NCBI RefSeq assembly: GCF_027409185.1
Contig: NC_084463.1
Coordinates: 66,387,852-66,451,851, forward strand
Direction of reading: 5' to 3'
Length of the DNA stretch: 64,000 nt
Origin: Cynocephalus volans
Lineage: Eukaryota; Chordata; Mammalia; Dermoptera; Cynocephalidae
Made by a program: the position numbers and the translations under genes
The notes under the pieces: generated by a model
Database searches by the model: none
Told to the model about the DNA's origin: nothing
Seen by the model: the letters and a program-made list of their open reading frames with translations, nothing else
Part shown: one piece after another, positions 23,536 to 34,348 of the stretch
How the letters are laid out: each line of letters begins with the position of its first letter
Position numbering within the stretch: position 1 is the stretch's first letter

Positions 23536-24014
23536 ATGAGGTAGGTAACTGGCCAAAAGGTCCTGGGAGCCATAGGTTGGAAAGCATGGCTGCGCAGGGT
23601 GGACGTCCAAGACACCTGCCCACCTGCTTCACTAAAACTCCTCTCTCCCTCTCTCTCTCTTTTTCTCTCTTAAGAACACGAGAATAGTAACAAAACTAAA
23701 AAGATACATTGGCGCACATGCGCACTAACTCCACACACACACACAATTTGCTTACAAAGGATGTGCTAAAACCACACCCAACTGGACCCAAGGTGAGGGC
23801 CCTGACCAAACTATTCTATTTTCCCAACAATGTTTGGTTGAGAAGCCATCTGCGTCTGCAGGGCAGCTTGCCAAGTGACTTGGGCCTTGCCTGTGAGCCT
23901 TCAGTGGTCCAGGCAGGACCTGATAATGGGGCTTCCATGGGGTTGCAGGACTGGGCCTGTTCTGTGGTCCTGTGGGTGGCCATGGCTGATATGGATGGGA
24001 CAGGGACCCAGCAC

Positions 24015-24402
24015 TCACTCCTGCTGAAAGCTGTCCAGGGGGAACCACAGACCCCCAAAGTCCAAGTCCGTGTGGAGGTTAGGAAGTGAGCTCCATTGAA
24101 GGAGGGTCCTTACTATTGGTGGCCTGTCTGGACCAGGGTCAGGCTGGCCAGACTCTGATTTCCCCAGGCCTGCAGTGAGAGACCCACAGCCCTGGGCTCT
24201 GCACAGATCCTCCTGCTGCTGGACCTTGGCCTCCTGAATCTGCTGGACTTGTGCTCGTGGTCCAGAGAGGGCCAGCCCATTATTCTTGGGGAGGGTCTCC
24301 ATGCTAAGGGAGGCCAGCCAAGGCCTGGGTAATGGGGACACCAGCTCCAGACCCAGGGATTTCCTCAGAAACTCCTCAGGTGTTGCTGCAAGGAAAGATG
24401 TG
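24015..24402 (-). other. Candidate coding exon, unidentified
   Basis: On the minus strand, an acceptor-like 'tctttccttgcag' is followed at 24402 by an open frame reading ATPEEFLRKSLGLELVSPLP and later AQVQQIQEAKVQQQEDLCRA (a short Gln-rich coiled-coil-like run), to a stop at 24015. It lies about 0.9 kb downstream of the 25311-25462 exon on the same strand, so it may belong to the same transcript. Not recognised. Confidence 0.35.
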
Positions 24403-25310
24403 CTCAGCTTCCATACAGAGCCCATGGCATTGGGTCCCTGGAGTGCTCCTGGTTGCTGTGTGGCCTCCCTGATCTGACACTGAGGACACTCCTGCAGGCT
24501 GCTGATCCAAAAGCAAAGGGTGTGGTCATCCTGAGGCTTGGAAACTGCAGGGCAACTTAGGCTGCTCCTGGGATGTCCCCACAGTGTTTGGACCAGACTG
24601 GCTCAGGTTTTCTGCATCAAGCCCTCACCCCATAGCTACTTGGCCTGGGTCTCAGTCTTGGTTCAGAATTCAAGCAGGTGACACCCTAACTATTACCTGA
24701 CCCACTTTTCGCCTCTCCCAAATAGTGAGTGAGATGCCCCCAGGCACTTGGCCCCCTCTGCCCCTAGGGCTGTCCACTCCATGCCAAGACTGGACCATTC
24801 CCACACTCAGCCAAACTCTAGGTGCTGCCTCCGGCCTAGGGGTCCCACCTGTGCCCTCGCCCCAAATCCTTTTTAGCTTTGGGACTCAGGTTTTTTTTCA
24901 CTGTCTGGCTTGGAGCCTGCTGTCCTGGCATCCTTGCGTGGGAGTTCGGGAGGGATGCCCTACTGCCCTCTGGGGGCTGTTGCTGCTCTCAGGTGGGGTC
25001 TTCTACTTGAACGGATAGGTCTGAAGGCTCCTGCAGCTGTCAGGGGGTCTTTGAGGGCAAGAACTGGAGGGCATGGAGGAGGAGCTGGTGGCAGATGGTG
25101 ACATCTCCCGCCTCATCTCTGAGGCATCTGAGGCCAGCACCTGTCCTGAGGCCCATCTGGCCTTGCTTTCAGAAGCTTTCAGAAGCTTCTTAGAGCAGAG
25201 GAGGGGAAGAGAGTAGAAAGACCAGACAGCAGACCTGGTGATTCCCAGGCCCTCGTCACTATGTACTGCCCCAGATGGTGAATTACCAGGGGACCTAGCA
25301 CTGGACCCAC

Positions 25311-25462
25311 CTGAGGGAGCAGGTCACACTTAGCTCGATGTAGTTCTGCCATGGAGGCCTGAAGTTGCCTCAACACCTCGTTGTCTTCGACAGCCCAGTC
25401 CACAGAGAGATGGTCATGTACGAACTCCAGGATGTCTTCCTGGGACAGCTTCTGGAGGTGTT
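25311..25462 (-). CDS. Splice-bounded candidate internal exon
   Basis: On the minus strand, 'cccccatgtttag|AACACC' is a good acceptor and CCTCAG|GTGGGT a good donor. The 152-bp exon is open in one frame: two bases complete a codon, then 50 codons. It reads HLQKLSQEDILEFVHDHLS, WAVEDNEVLRQLQASMAELH and RAKCDLLPQ, an acidic amphipathic helix-rich segment. Splice signals plus protein-like composition make it the best exon in the GC-richer patch. I do not recognise the family. A pseudogene of a multi-exon gene is equally possible, since flanking exons are unclear. Confidence 0.45.
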
Positions 25463-26574
25463 CTAAACATGGGGGTGGGAGTCAGGCCAGAAAAGGTCCT
25501 CCCCAGATGATTCAGTGCCTGGACCCTGCTCCCTTTCAGGGCACTTCCTTCTGGGTGGCTGAGGGGTCCTGCCTTGGCCATACCTGGGTTCCAGCTGTGC
25601 ACAGGCCAGGGCCAGAAGAAGACAAGGCCAGGGATAGAAGGCAGAAACACCTCTCCTGTAGAGTGTGTTTCTGTCTCTTTATAACACATACTATACTGTA
25701 CTGTTATCATATGCTTTACTTCCCTTGAAATAAAAGACTCTATTTTATTTGTCTTGTTTATGCCAGGCACATGGGTATGCTCTCAATGATTTTTTTTCAG
25801 TGATTTATCTTTGAATGAATGGAAACAGTATTTGAAACAACCATCTTCACCTCCATTATTGTGTTGTACAGTGTAAGGAAGATACTCTGATGAGGAAGAA
25901 ACAATACTGGACTAATCCTTTCATTCCTTAGACAGTGAAACCATTTTCCATGCACTGGGAATGTTATGTTGTAGAGAAGGGTGACACCAGAGAACAAAAG
26001 TAATGATAAGGCAGTTGAAGGAGTGTGATGACCAATGTCTGACACAAGCATCCAGAATATTTTGAAACAAACCTTAAAGCAAAGTACCAAGAATGGCAAT
26101 GCTCAACAGCTGGGAAACACTAGTAGCAGACCTTTAGCAGAAACTAATCTAAGAATGAAGTCAAAATGTTTTGCCAGCCAATTAGATTGAATAACAGTGA
26201 AATTTAACTGCAAAAAGAGATGTTCATGCAACTAATTCATTCATTATATATTTATGCACAGGACACAGTGCCAGGCACTTGGGGTATAGTCAAGATGAGT
26301 CCACAGAAATGGTTCATATAAACCCCAAGATGTACATAAAATCATTGACAATGCTGTCCAAATACCCTATCAGAGGTTGCAAACTGATGGCCTGCTGGGT
26401 GAATTCAGGCATGTATTTCAACATAAGCCTTTTTCTTTTGGCAGACTTGTTCCAACCTTAAAAATCAGAATATTTCATATATAATTCTGGGTTCTCTTGA
26501 AAAAAAAAATTGAGAAGTTGGCAACACTGGGCTCAATTTCTCCAAGAAATCAATCAGCTGAACCTGAGTTGTAG

Positions 26575-26690
26575 CTGTGTTACTTCATTTAATGCTCACA
26601 ATAACCCTATGGGAGATACATTCTAGAAGACACCATTGTCCTTAGTGCTGGGAAACTACTAACAGGTAAGGTAATAGAAGGTGGAAAATG
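26575..26690 (-). mobile_element. MIR-type SINE fragment
   Basis: Complement MIRb blocks 'acttcatttaatgctcacaa' and 'taaccctatgggagatac', soon losing similarity. Confidence 0.55.
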
Positions 26691-26879
26691 GCAAGAGAGA
26701 GAGAGAGAAGAAGCCAGAGAAGAATAAGAAACGCCACGTGGAAGCGTTTTTGTAGTTTGTTTAAAAGCCAAAGTAATAGAGTTTTTCAAGAAGAAGCTTA
26801 TCTGTTAAGAGAGAGGTAGGGGAAAGATGTTAATCTTCACTTAGAGAACAAAGCCAAGGGAAAGTGTGTTTTTTAGAAG

Positions 26880-27320
26880 GCGAAAGTCATCAATAATGTC
26901 AAATAAGACTAAAAAATATCTGTTGAATTTATCAACCAGAGGGTCATTGGTGACCTTATTTAGAATGGCTTGAGTGAAGTGAGTGGGCTAGGGATTGAGA
27001 AGTGAGGAGGATATGGATATAATGAATGAGCATAACTCTCTGGAAGTATGGTTGTGACAGGAGAGAGAGCAGTAGCTGGAGGGGATAGGTGTTTAAAGGG
27101 AACTGATATGGGTCTAACTACATTTAAATACTAAAGGGAAAACATCAGAAGTGACGCAGAATCTGAAGACACTGGACCAATGGGATGGAAATGGGATGTC
27201 TAGAGCAAAGATAGAGGAGTTGGCCTAGATCTGAACAGGAGCATGGCTTCCATTACCATAGAATGTGTGCTAAGGCAGAAAGCTCTTCTGATGTGTTCTC
27301 CTTTCTCTATAAAGTAGGAG
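26880..27320 (-). mobile_element. L2 fragments, antisense
   Basis: Antisense L2 internal landmarks: 'gagggtcattggtgacctta', 'gagaagtgaggaggatatgg', 'gagagcagtagctggagggg' and 'ctataaagtaggaggcactg'. Diverged; boundaries approximate. Confidence 0.55.
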
Positions 27321-27739
27321 GCACTGAACACAGTCTAAACAGACATTGAAAAATGAGAATGAGCACAAGTCTGTTGGCTCAGCCAAGGTACGTAGCCATG
27401 AATTTGTAATGGACTGCCTGCACAGGGTATTGTTTCTCTTCAAGGATTCCAAAAAGTAGACTACTGGATTCATTGAGGAATAAGGTTTGCCAGCTGGGTG
27501 TGATGAAGAACAGTAGGGCAAGAGAGATGAGAATACTGGTAAGGGAGTAGTTGATGTGGAAGACCATGGAGTGGCTTCTTCCTCACTCACTTCTTGAAAA
27601 TTACTGACATGTCTTTCTCCTGGTTTCCTTCTCAAAGATCTTTGTGGTCTTGTTTTTCTTTTCCCCTACCCCTAAAATACTCAAGGATTCACTTGGTGCT
27701 CTTGGAATTTTCTGTGATCTTGCCCACATTTCTGGCATG

Positions 27740-28150
27740 TAATACTAATTAGGTCCCTATTAATTAGTTCCCTATCTACATCCGAAACCTCACTATTGAA
27801 CACCCAAATGGACTCACTTATAAACCCCATGAACACCTCAAACTCAATAGGTCTAAGACTGAATTAATTAATTCCTCATCTCTCACCCTCACTAGTTCTT
27901 TGTAACTTCTACCATCATCTTCCTCAGTAGCTCAAGCTGAAAACCTGGTAAAAATCCTGGATTTCTCCCTCTCTTCAAACCCAGTCGACAGCCTCCCACC
28001 CCATCCCAGCCCAGTCACTCTCCTTCACAGAGGCACACAGTTGACCACCAACTCCTCTTCACTCTTACCTTGTACACCCCAAATCTTTCCCTTCATCTTT
28101 ATTTTCAGCCACACCCACAGAAAGTTTCTAAACTAGATTTCCCCTAAAGA
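27740..28150 (+). mobile_element. L2 LINE, 5' part of an interrupted copy
   Basis: Plus-strand L2: 'gaacacctcaaactcaatag', 'gtctaagactgaattaatta', 'aatcctggatttctccctct', 'ttcacagaggcacacagttg'. It continues on the far side of the L1 at 28152-28728. Confidence 0.7.
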
Positions 28151-28151
28151 G

Positions 28152-28728
28152 TTTTATTCCCCCTTCATACGTTGCTGGTGGGAATGGAAAATGGTGCCTT
28201 TTGGTAGTTCCTCAAAGAGTTAAGCATAGAATTACCACATGACCCAGCAATTTCACTCCTAGTTATATACCCCAAAGAACTGAAAGCAGGGACTCAAACA
28301 GATACTCGTATGCCAGCGTTCATTGCATTCACAGGAGCCAGAAGGTGGCAACAACCCAAGTCTCCAATAACAGATGAATGGGTAAATAAAATGTGGTATA
28401 TCCATATAATGGAATATTATTCAGTCATAAGTAAGAATCAAGTTTTGATACATGCTACACCATGGATGACCCTTGAACACATTATGACAGGTGAAATAAG
28501 ACAGATACAAAAGGACAAATACTGTATGATTCCCCTTATATAAAATAACTAGAATGGGCAAGAAAGTAGATTAGAGGTTACCAGGAACTGAGAGAGGCAG
28601 GAATAGTTTACTGCTCAAGGGCCACAAAGATTCTGTCTGAGGTGATGGATGTGTTTTAGAGGTGAATGGTGGTGATGGCTGCACAACATTGTGAACATGA
28701 TTAAGGCCAATGGATTGTACGCTCACAA
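28152..28728 (+). mobile_element. LINE-1 3' end nested in L2
   Basis: ORF2 C-terminal and 3' sequence: 'acgttgctggtgggaatgga', 'tgacccagcaatttcactcc', 'atgtggtatatccatataat', 'ggaatattattcagtcataa', 'tgatggatgtgttttagagg'. Plus orientation, 5' truncated. It ends by 'tgtacgctcacaaatggtaa', after which L2 resumes. Confidence 0.8.
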
Positions 28729-28734
28729 ATGGTA

Positions 28735-28990
28735 AATGGCGACAATGACTGCAAAAGGTCTTCTTGTCTCCAGCCTCACCCTCCTCTAAGCAATAACATA
28801 AATTTCATCTTTCTCAAACACCAATCTCATCATGTTTCTGTACTCCTTGAAACCTTCAATGACTCTCCAGTTCTTTCAGTACTAAATCCAAACCCGCAAA
28901 GGTCCTCCCAGATCTTCCTGCCTGCGTCTCAGGCATGAATTCTTGCTTCTCCCTGACCTGCTCTCAAGTTTCTGCCCTGTCCCTCAGTAA
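28735..28990 (+). mobile_element. L2 LINE, 3' part of the interrupted copy
   Basis: Resumes L2 with 'aatctcatcatgtttctgta', 'ccttgaaaccttcaatgact', 'aaaggtcctcccagatcttc' and 'ctccctgacctgctctcaag'. Confidence 0.65.
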
Positions 28991-29139
28991 CCAAATATTA
29001 CTTTCCTGGAACTCCAAAGTAGCTTTCCATCTCATAATATAAGAGGATATTTGGAAATGAAATTTTTATTTAAATCCCAAGAAACTAAGCATTAGGCCAG
29101 GCAATGTCAAGATTGAGAAGTTCTCATCTGGAATTTATT

Positions 29140-29800
29140 CACAATAGTGAGGTAGAAATGTATCTAGTGCAATGTGCTGAATGTTAAAATTATTTAAGAA
29201 GTATGGCGGGGGGTACAGTGGGAGTCTCCTAACTGCTCAGAAGAGTTGGACAAAGCTTCATAGAGAAGACAGTAAGAATTGGATCTTGTATCATGTAAGA
29301 GTTTGCCAGGAGAGGAAGGGGGGCATTCACTGACTGCAAGGTGGCAAGAAATTGGAATAAGTGGGTAGGGAAAGAATAGAAAGTGGGTGCAGGAGGGAAA
29401 TGAGGTTGGGAGACGATGATAGGTTAGGGTTGGATTGTAACCACCTTTGCATGCTATGGTAATTGTGAAATTTGTTTTTACAGACTCTGGGGCAATTAAA
29501 GGTATTTTGTTTTTGTTTTTGTTTGGTGGCTGGCCAGTAAGGAAATTCAAACCCTTAACTTTGGTGTTACTAGCACTACACTCTCCCTAGTGAGCTAACC
29601 AGCCAGCCCTGACGTTTTTAAACTAGAGATTTGATCTGTTTATATATTGGCATTTAAGACTAGAAAATTTGGAGAGCGTTGTTCATGGATTGGAGTGGGG
29701 AGTGAACTGGGGAGGTGTGATAGGGACTGTTTGTGGCAAAAAGAAGAGCCTTAGAGTGAAGAAGAAACAGCCTAGTTTAAGTAAGATGGATTGGGAGTAA
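29140..29800 (-). mobile_element. L2 LINE, antisense, split by a t-SINE
   Basis: Antisense L2: 'agtttgccaggagaggaagg', 'gcaaggtggcaagaaattgg', then after the SINE 'gagatttgatctgtttatat'. Continuity is interrupted at 29515-29608. Confidence 0.55.
29515..29608 (-). mobile_element. t-SINE monomer, tRNA-Ile type
   Basis: Complement reads as a tRNA-Ile-like head: 'agggctggctggttagctca', 'gtgctagtaacaccaaagtt', 'gggtttgaatttcc', with a T/GT-rich tail on its left (complement of poly(A)). Confidence 0.8.
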
Positions 29801-29983
29801 ATGAAAAATAACGATCATTGAGTTTCTAGGCTGCTGCAGGAATTGTTGAGGGTGCTTTACATAATAATACATTTGCAACTGAATTTACTTTCCACTGAAA
29901 AGGAAAAACTGAATGAAGAGAAAAAAATTTATACCTGTTTGTGGAAAAAAACAAAAACAAAAGACTTAGTTTTGAAACCATCT

Positions 29984-32095
29984 TTAGAGAATAAAAATTG
30001 AAGGCTTTTCCTTCAGACCTGGAAGAAGACAAGGATGCCCACTTTCCTCACTCTTATTCAATATAGTACCGGAAGTTTTAGCCAGTGCAATAAGGCAAGC
30101 AAAAGCAATAAAGGCTATGTAAATTGCAAAGGAGGAAGTCGATCTATCCCTATTTGCAGATGACTTGATCCTATACATAGAAAACCCTAAAGACTCCATC
30201 AAAAAATTACTAGAAATAATAAATGAATTCAGTAACGTGGCAGGATACAAAATCAACACACACAAGTCAATAGCCTTCCTATATGCCAATAATAAAATAG
30301 CTAAAGAAGAAATCAAGAAAGTAATCCCGTTCAAAATAGCTACCAAAAAGTGAAATACCTAGGAGTAAATTTAACCAAGGAGTTGAAAGATCTGTACAAT
30401 GAAAACTATGAAACACTGGTGAAAAAAATTGAAGACACAAATGAATAGAAAGATATCCCATGTTTTTGGGTTGGAAGAATTGACTTCATCAAAATGTTTG
30501 TATTACTCAAAGAAATCTACACATTCAACACAATTCCTATCAAAATACAAATGACATTCTTCACAGAAATAGAAAAAACAATCTTAAAATTTGTATGGAA
30601 CCACAAAAGATCCTGTATAGCTAAAGTAATCTGAAGAAAAAGAACAAAGTCAGAGGCATCACAATTGCTGACTTCAAAATATACTATAAAGCAATAATAA
30701 CCAAAACAGCATGGTACTGGCATAAAAATAGTGAAATAGCCCAATGGAACAGAATAGAGAGACCAGAAATAAACACACACACTTACAGCCAACTGATTTT
30801 TGACAAAGGCGCCAAGAATATACAGTGGAGAAAGGACAGTCTCTCCAATAAATGATGCTAGGAAAACTGTATATCCACATGCATGCAGAAGACTGAAACT
30901 AGATCGTATATCCACATGCAGAAGACTGAAACTAGATCCCTATCTCTCACCATACAAAGAAATCAACTCAAAATGGATTAAAAACCTAAATTTAAGACCC
31001 CAAACTGGAAGAAAACATAGGGGAAACATTACACGAAATGGGAGTGGGCAGCCCTTTTCTGAGGAAGACTGTAAAGTCACAGGCAACAAAAACAAAAATA
31101 CACAAATGGGACTACCTAAAACTGAAATGCTTCTGTACAGCAAAGATACCATCAGCAAAATGAAGAAACAACCTAGAGAATGGGAGAAAGTATTTGCAGA
31201 CTATACATCAGACAAGGGACTAATTATCCAGAATATATAAGGAGCTCAAACAACAGCAAAAAACCAAATAACCCAATTAAAAAATGGGCAAAGGATCTGA
31301 ACAGACATTTCTCAAAAGAAGACATACAAATGGCCCAAAAACACATGAAAAAATGCTCAAAATCACTAATCATCAGGGAAATGCAAGTTAGAACCACAAT
31401 GTGATGTCATCTCATCTCCAAAAGACTATTACAAACAAAATGGAAAATAACAAATGCTGGTGAGGACGTGGAGAAAAGGGAACCCTCCTATATTGTTGGT
31501 GGGAATGCAAACTGGTACAGCCATTGTGGAAAACAATATGTAAGTTCCTCAGAGAACTAAAAATAGATCTATTTTCCCACCCAGCTATTCCACTACTGGG
31601 TATATATCTGAAGGAAATAAAATCAATATATCAAAAAGACACCCGTACTCCCATGTTCACTGCAACACTATTCATAACAGCCAAGAGATGGACTCAACCT
31701 AAATGCCATCAACGGATGAATGAATTAAAAAACTGTAGTGGAATAATATTCTGCTATAAAAAGAAATGATATCCTATAATGTGCAGCATCACAGGTGGAA
31801 CTGGAAACCATCATGTTACGTGAATTCAGTGAAGCGGCACAGAAAAGCAAATACCACTTGATCTTGCTCATATGTGGAACCGAAAAAAAATGTGGTTCGC
31901 ATAGAAGTAGAGAATAGAATCATGGTTACTAGAGGTCAGGAGGGAGGGTTGTGTGTGTGAGGGGGGAGATGTGGTGAACTAATGGGTACAAAACTATGCT
32001 ATCTACCCTAAGTGAGTTGTTGTGTATATGCATGTATTGCAACAACACACTGTACCCCAGAAATATGTACAAGTAAAGGTTAAAAAAAAAAAAAG
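29984..32095 (+). mobile_element. 5'-truncated LINE-1, ~2.1 kb
   Basis: Starts inside the ORF2 reverse transcriptase (a FADDLILYIENPKDSIKKLL segment follows 'ctatttgcagatgacttgat') and runs through the C-terminal domain to the 3' end and a poly(A) near 32080-32094. The frame is broken repeatedly, for example at 30351 and 30855, and by a 40-bp local duplication ('catatccacatgca...gaagactgaaact', 30870-30938). Not capable of movement. Confidence 0.88.
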
Positions 32096-32675
32096 TAAAA
32101 CACAACAGATTTAAATGAGATAAACTGGAGTAAGCTTTAGGAAAAGCCATCATTTTCCTAATAAAAAACAGGGTTGGCTTAGCTGGCATACACCTTTGAC
32201 CCTTTGCTCTTTCCCTTCATTCTTGTGTCTAATAGATGCCATGCACATATGTAGAAGAATGTAGTTCCCTGCTTGAAACTATGAAGACTAAAGTCACAGA
32301 CTGTGACAAAGCAAAAAAGAAGAAACAACCTGGTTCCTTTAGCAATTACACTAAAGCTGGACCAGTTACCTTATAGGCTCCTTATTACATTACCTCTTAT
32401 TTGATTAAACTGTGTGATTGGATTTCTATCAGGAGTGACCAAATGAAAATCTATCCTAAACAACTTGCTTTACCATTTTTTTTTTTTGTTGTTGTTGTCT
32501 ATTTTAACATGTCTAGTTCCCCTCCCTGACCCCAACATTTTCTATTGGTAATTTTATTGGTATTGCATATATTTACAAATTAATTTATGGAGAATTGGGT
32601 TTTTTTATGATTTTGAGTCTTCTTTAAGCATATCATATACCTCTCCATTTGGTCTAGTCTGCTTTTGAGGCTTAA

Positions 32676-32685
<10 letters not shown>

Positions 32686-32707
<22 letters not shown>

Positions 32708-32820
32708 GTCTTTTTCGTGACCGACACTCAGCCAGTGAGTGCACCGGCCATTCCTATATAGGATCCGAACCCGCCGCGCTCCCAGCGCCGCACCCTCCCG
32801 AGTGCGCCACCAGCTCGGCC
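32686..32820 (-). mobile_element. t-SINE-like SINE, CpG-rich subtype
   Basis: Poly(T), 'gtctttttcgtgaccgacac', 'ctatataggatccgaacccg', 'ctcccgagtgcgccacc' and 'agctcggcc'. Flanked by a perfect 15-bp repeat cttaagtaagatttt (32671-32685 and 32821-32835). About 13 bp shorter in its middle than the 5.6-kb copy. Confidence 0.9.
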
Positions 32821-32869
32821 CTTAAGTAAGATTTTAAAGTTTTCTTCATATAAATTTGCACATCGCTAT

Positions 32870-33225
32870 ACAGTGAACGTTTGTGTTCACCCAGAATTCA
32901 TATGTCGAAACCTAATCCCCAATGTAAGGGTATTTGGAGGTAGGACCTTTGGGAGGTTATTAGGTCATCAGAATGGGTACCCTCAGGAATAGGGTTAGTG
33001 CCCTTAAAAAAGAGATTCCAGAGAGATCCCTCACCCTTACCCACCGTGAGACACAATAAAAAGACTGCATTTATGAACCTGGAAAACGGCCTCACCTGAC
33101 ATAGAATCTGCCAGTGCCTTCATATTGGACTCACCAGCCTCGAATACTGTAAGAAATGTTTGTTGTTCATAAGCCATCCAATCTCTGGTGTTTTTGTTAC
33201 AGCAGCCTGAAGGGACTAAAACACA
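32870..33225 (+). mobile_element. MaLR LTR (MST/MLT1-like)
   Basis: Blocks 'cagaattcatatgtcgaaac', 'taatccccaatgtaagggta', 'tttggaggtaggacctttgg', 'gttagtgcccttaaaaaag', 'accagcctcgaatactgtaa' and 'gttacagcagcctgaaggg'. Solo LTR with no internal genes. Confidence 0.85.
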
Positions 33226-33229
33226 CAAG

Positions 33230-34050
33230 TTTCTACTATAACCACTGTTTATTTTAATCTGCTATGTAATTGATACAAAGGGGAGAACAGATGTTTGTTC
33301 TGAATCCGAAGAGATCTGAAAAGTCTTTAACACTAGTTGAGTTAATTATGACAAAATCAGTCAAAGTAATCATTTGGTTAAGTATTCCAAGGTCAATTAG
33401 TAAATTAAAATTCAATTATCTAAAACAAAAATACAACGAGTACTTTCTATGATATATCAAACAAGTAAAAATTGTTCTCAAGGTTAAGACCTTCATAGAA
33501 TAGTAAATAGAAGCTCCTGGGAAAGCTTCTTGCAAACACAAACTCAATTTTATGAAAACGGAAAAGAAAATATTTACCTCAATCTTGCTTGTGTTAACTC
33601 TTTTTAGTGTCTTTAAGATATCTAGTTTATAGGTATTCTCCAGCCTTCTTTATTTTTATATGATTACTAATATAAGCTCAGTGTATTCTCAAAGCACTTG
33701 ATACTTTAGAATGTCTTATTCTTCATGGATCTTTAAGTTTTGTTTGACAGATATAAATATAAAACAGAAAAAAAAATCCCCACACAAATAAATAGGTAAT
33801 TGCTCACTGTAATAAAAGATTCTTGGATGGATAAGTATGAGCAAATAATATGAGGTGAGAAAAACAAAATGTAAACTTCTAACAATTTAAATAGGCACGG
33901 ATAAAATATGAAGTACAAGGCAAAATTCACATGACTATTTCATATATTTAAAAAAGATCCACCAGAGCAAAACACTGAATCTTCAAAGAAAATTTGCCCT
34001 CTTGCTAGCCTGTTTTCAGCACAGGCAAACGAAAAAGGATACTTTAGTGG
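33230..34050. other. AT-rich 5' flank of CWF19L2
   Basis: No exon or clear repeat seen. AT-rich DNA grading into the promoter. Confidence 0.4.
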
Positions 34051-34059
34051 ATAATTTGG

Positions 34060-34243
34060 TGGAAGTCCCCGCTGGACGAAAACCTGGAGCTGGAACTATC
34101 GGGGAACGCTAAGCGACATCCAGATCTGCGCATGCTCTGCTGGTGAAGTAGCAACCCTCCTCCCCCTAGTCGGAAGTCCAGGTTTGTTTATTAAATTACG
34201 ACTGTCGTAAACTGGGATTTCCTGACGACTTCCTGGCTTTACG
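34060..34243 (+). promoter_or_regulatory. CWF19L2: CWF19L2 promoter and 5' UTR
   Basis: TATA-less region directly upstream of the ATG. An NRF1-like TGCGCATGCT lies at 34127-34136, an ETS-type CGGAAG at 34171-34176, and an inverted ETS-type ACTTCCT at about 34228-34234. This is typical of ubiquitously expressed RNA-processing genes. Its preservation argues that the locus arrived with its promoter, i.e. not by retrotransposition. Confidence 0.65.
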
Positions 34244-34348
34244 ATGACAACAACTGTGGCGGCCGGCAGTGGTAGATTTCAAAGTGCAAAGAGTATCCAA
34301 GATCGTAAAGAACAGACCCGGATTGCCAGAGCTGAGGTGTTGCGCCAG
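34244..34348 (+). CDS. CWF19L2: CWF19L2 exon 1 (coding part)
   Basis: ATG at 34244, 35 codons, reading MTTTVAAGSGRFQSAKSIQ and ending AEVLRQ at CAG|GTACCT. Phase 0 at its end. Intact. Confidence 0.92.

Larger units (their letters stand above)
20850..25700. other. GC-richer coding-like patch, gene unidentified
   Basis: Base composition rises clearly above both neighbours for almost 5 kb, and few classical repeats are visible. Coding-like pieces lie mainly on the minus strand (25.31-25.46, 24.0-24.4, 22.8-23.3 kb). The plus strand has one at 25071-25210 with a Glu/Leu-rich reading (MEEELVADGDISRLISEAS). Mixed strands and broken frames suggest a decayed or rearranged gene. I do not recognise it. 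Confidence 0.45.
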
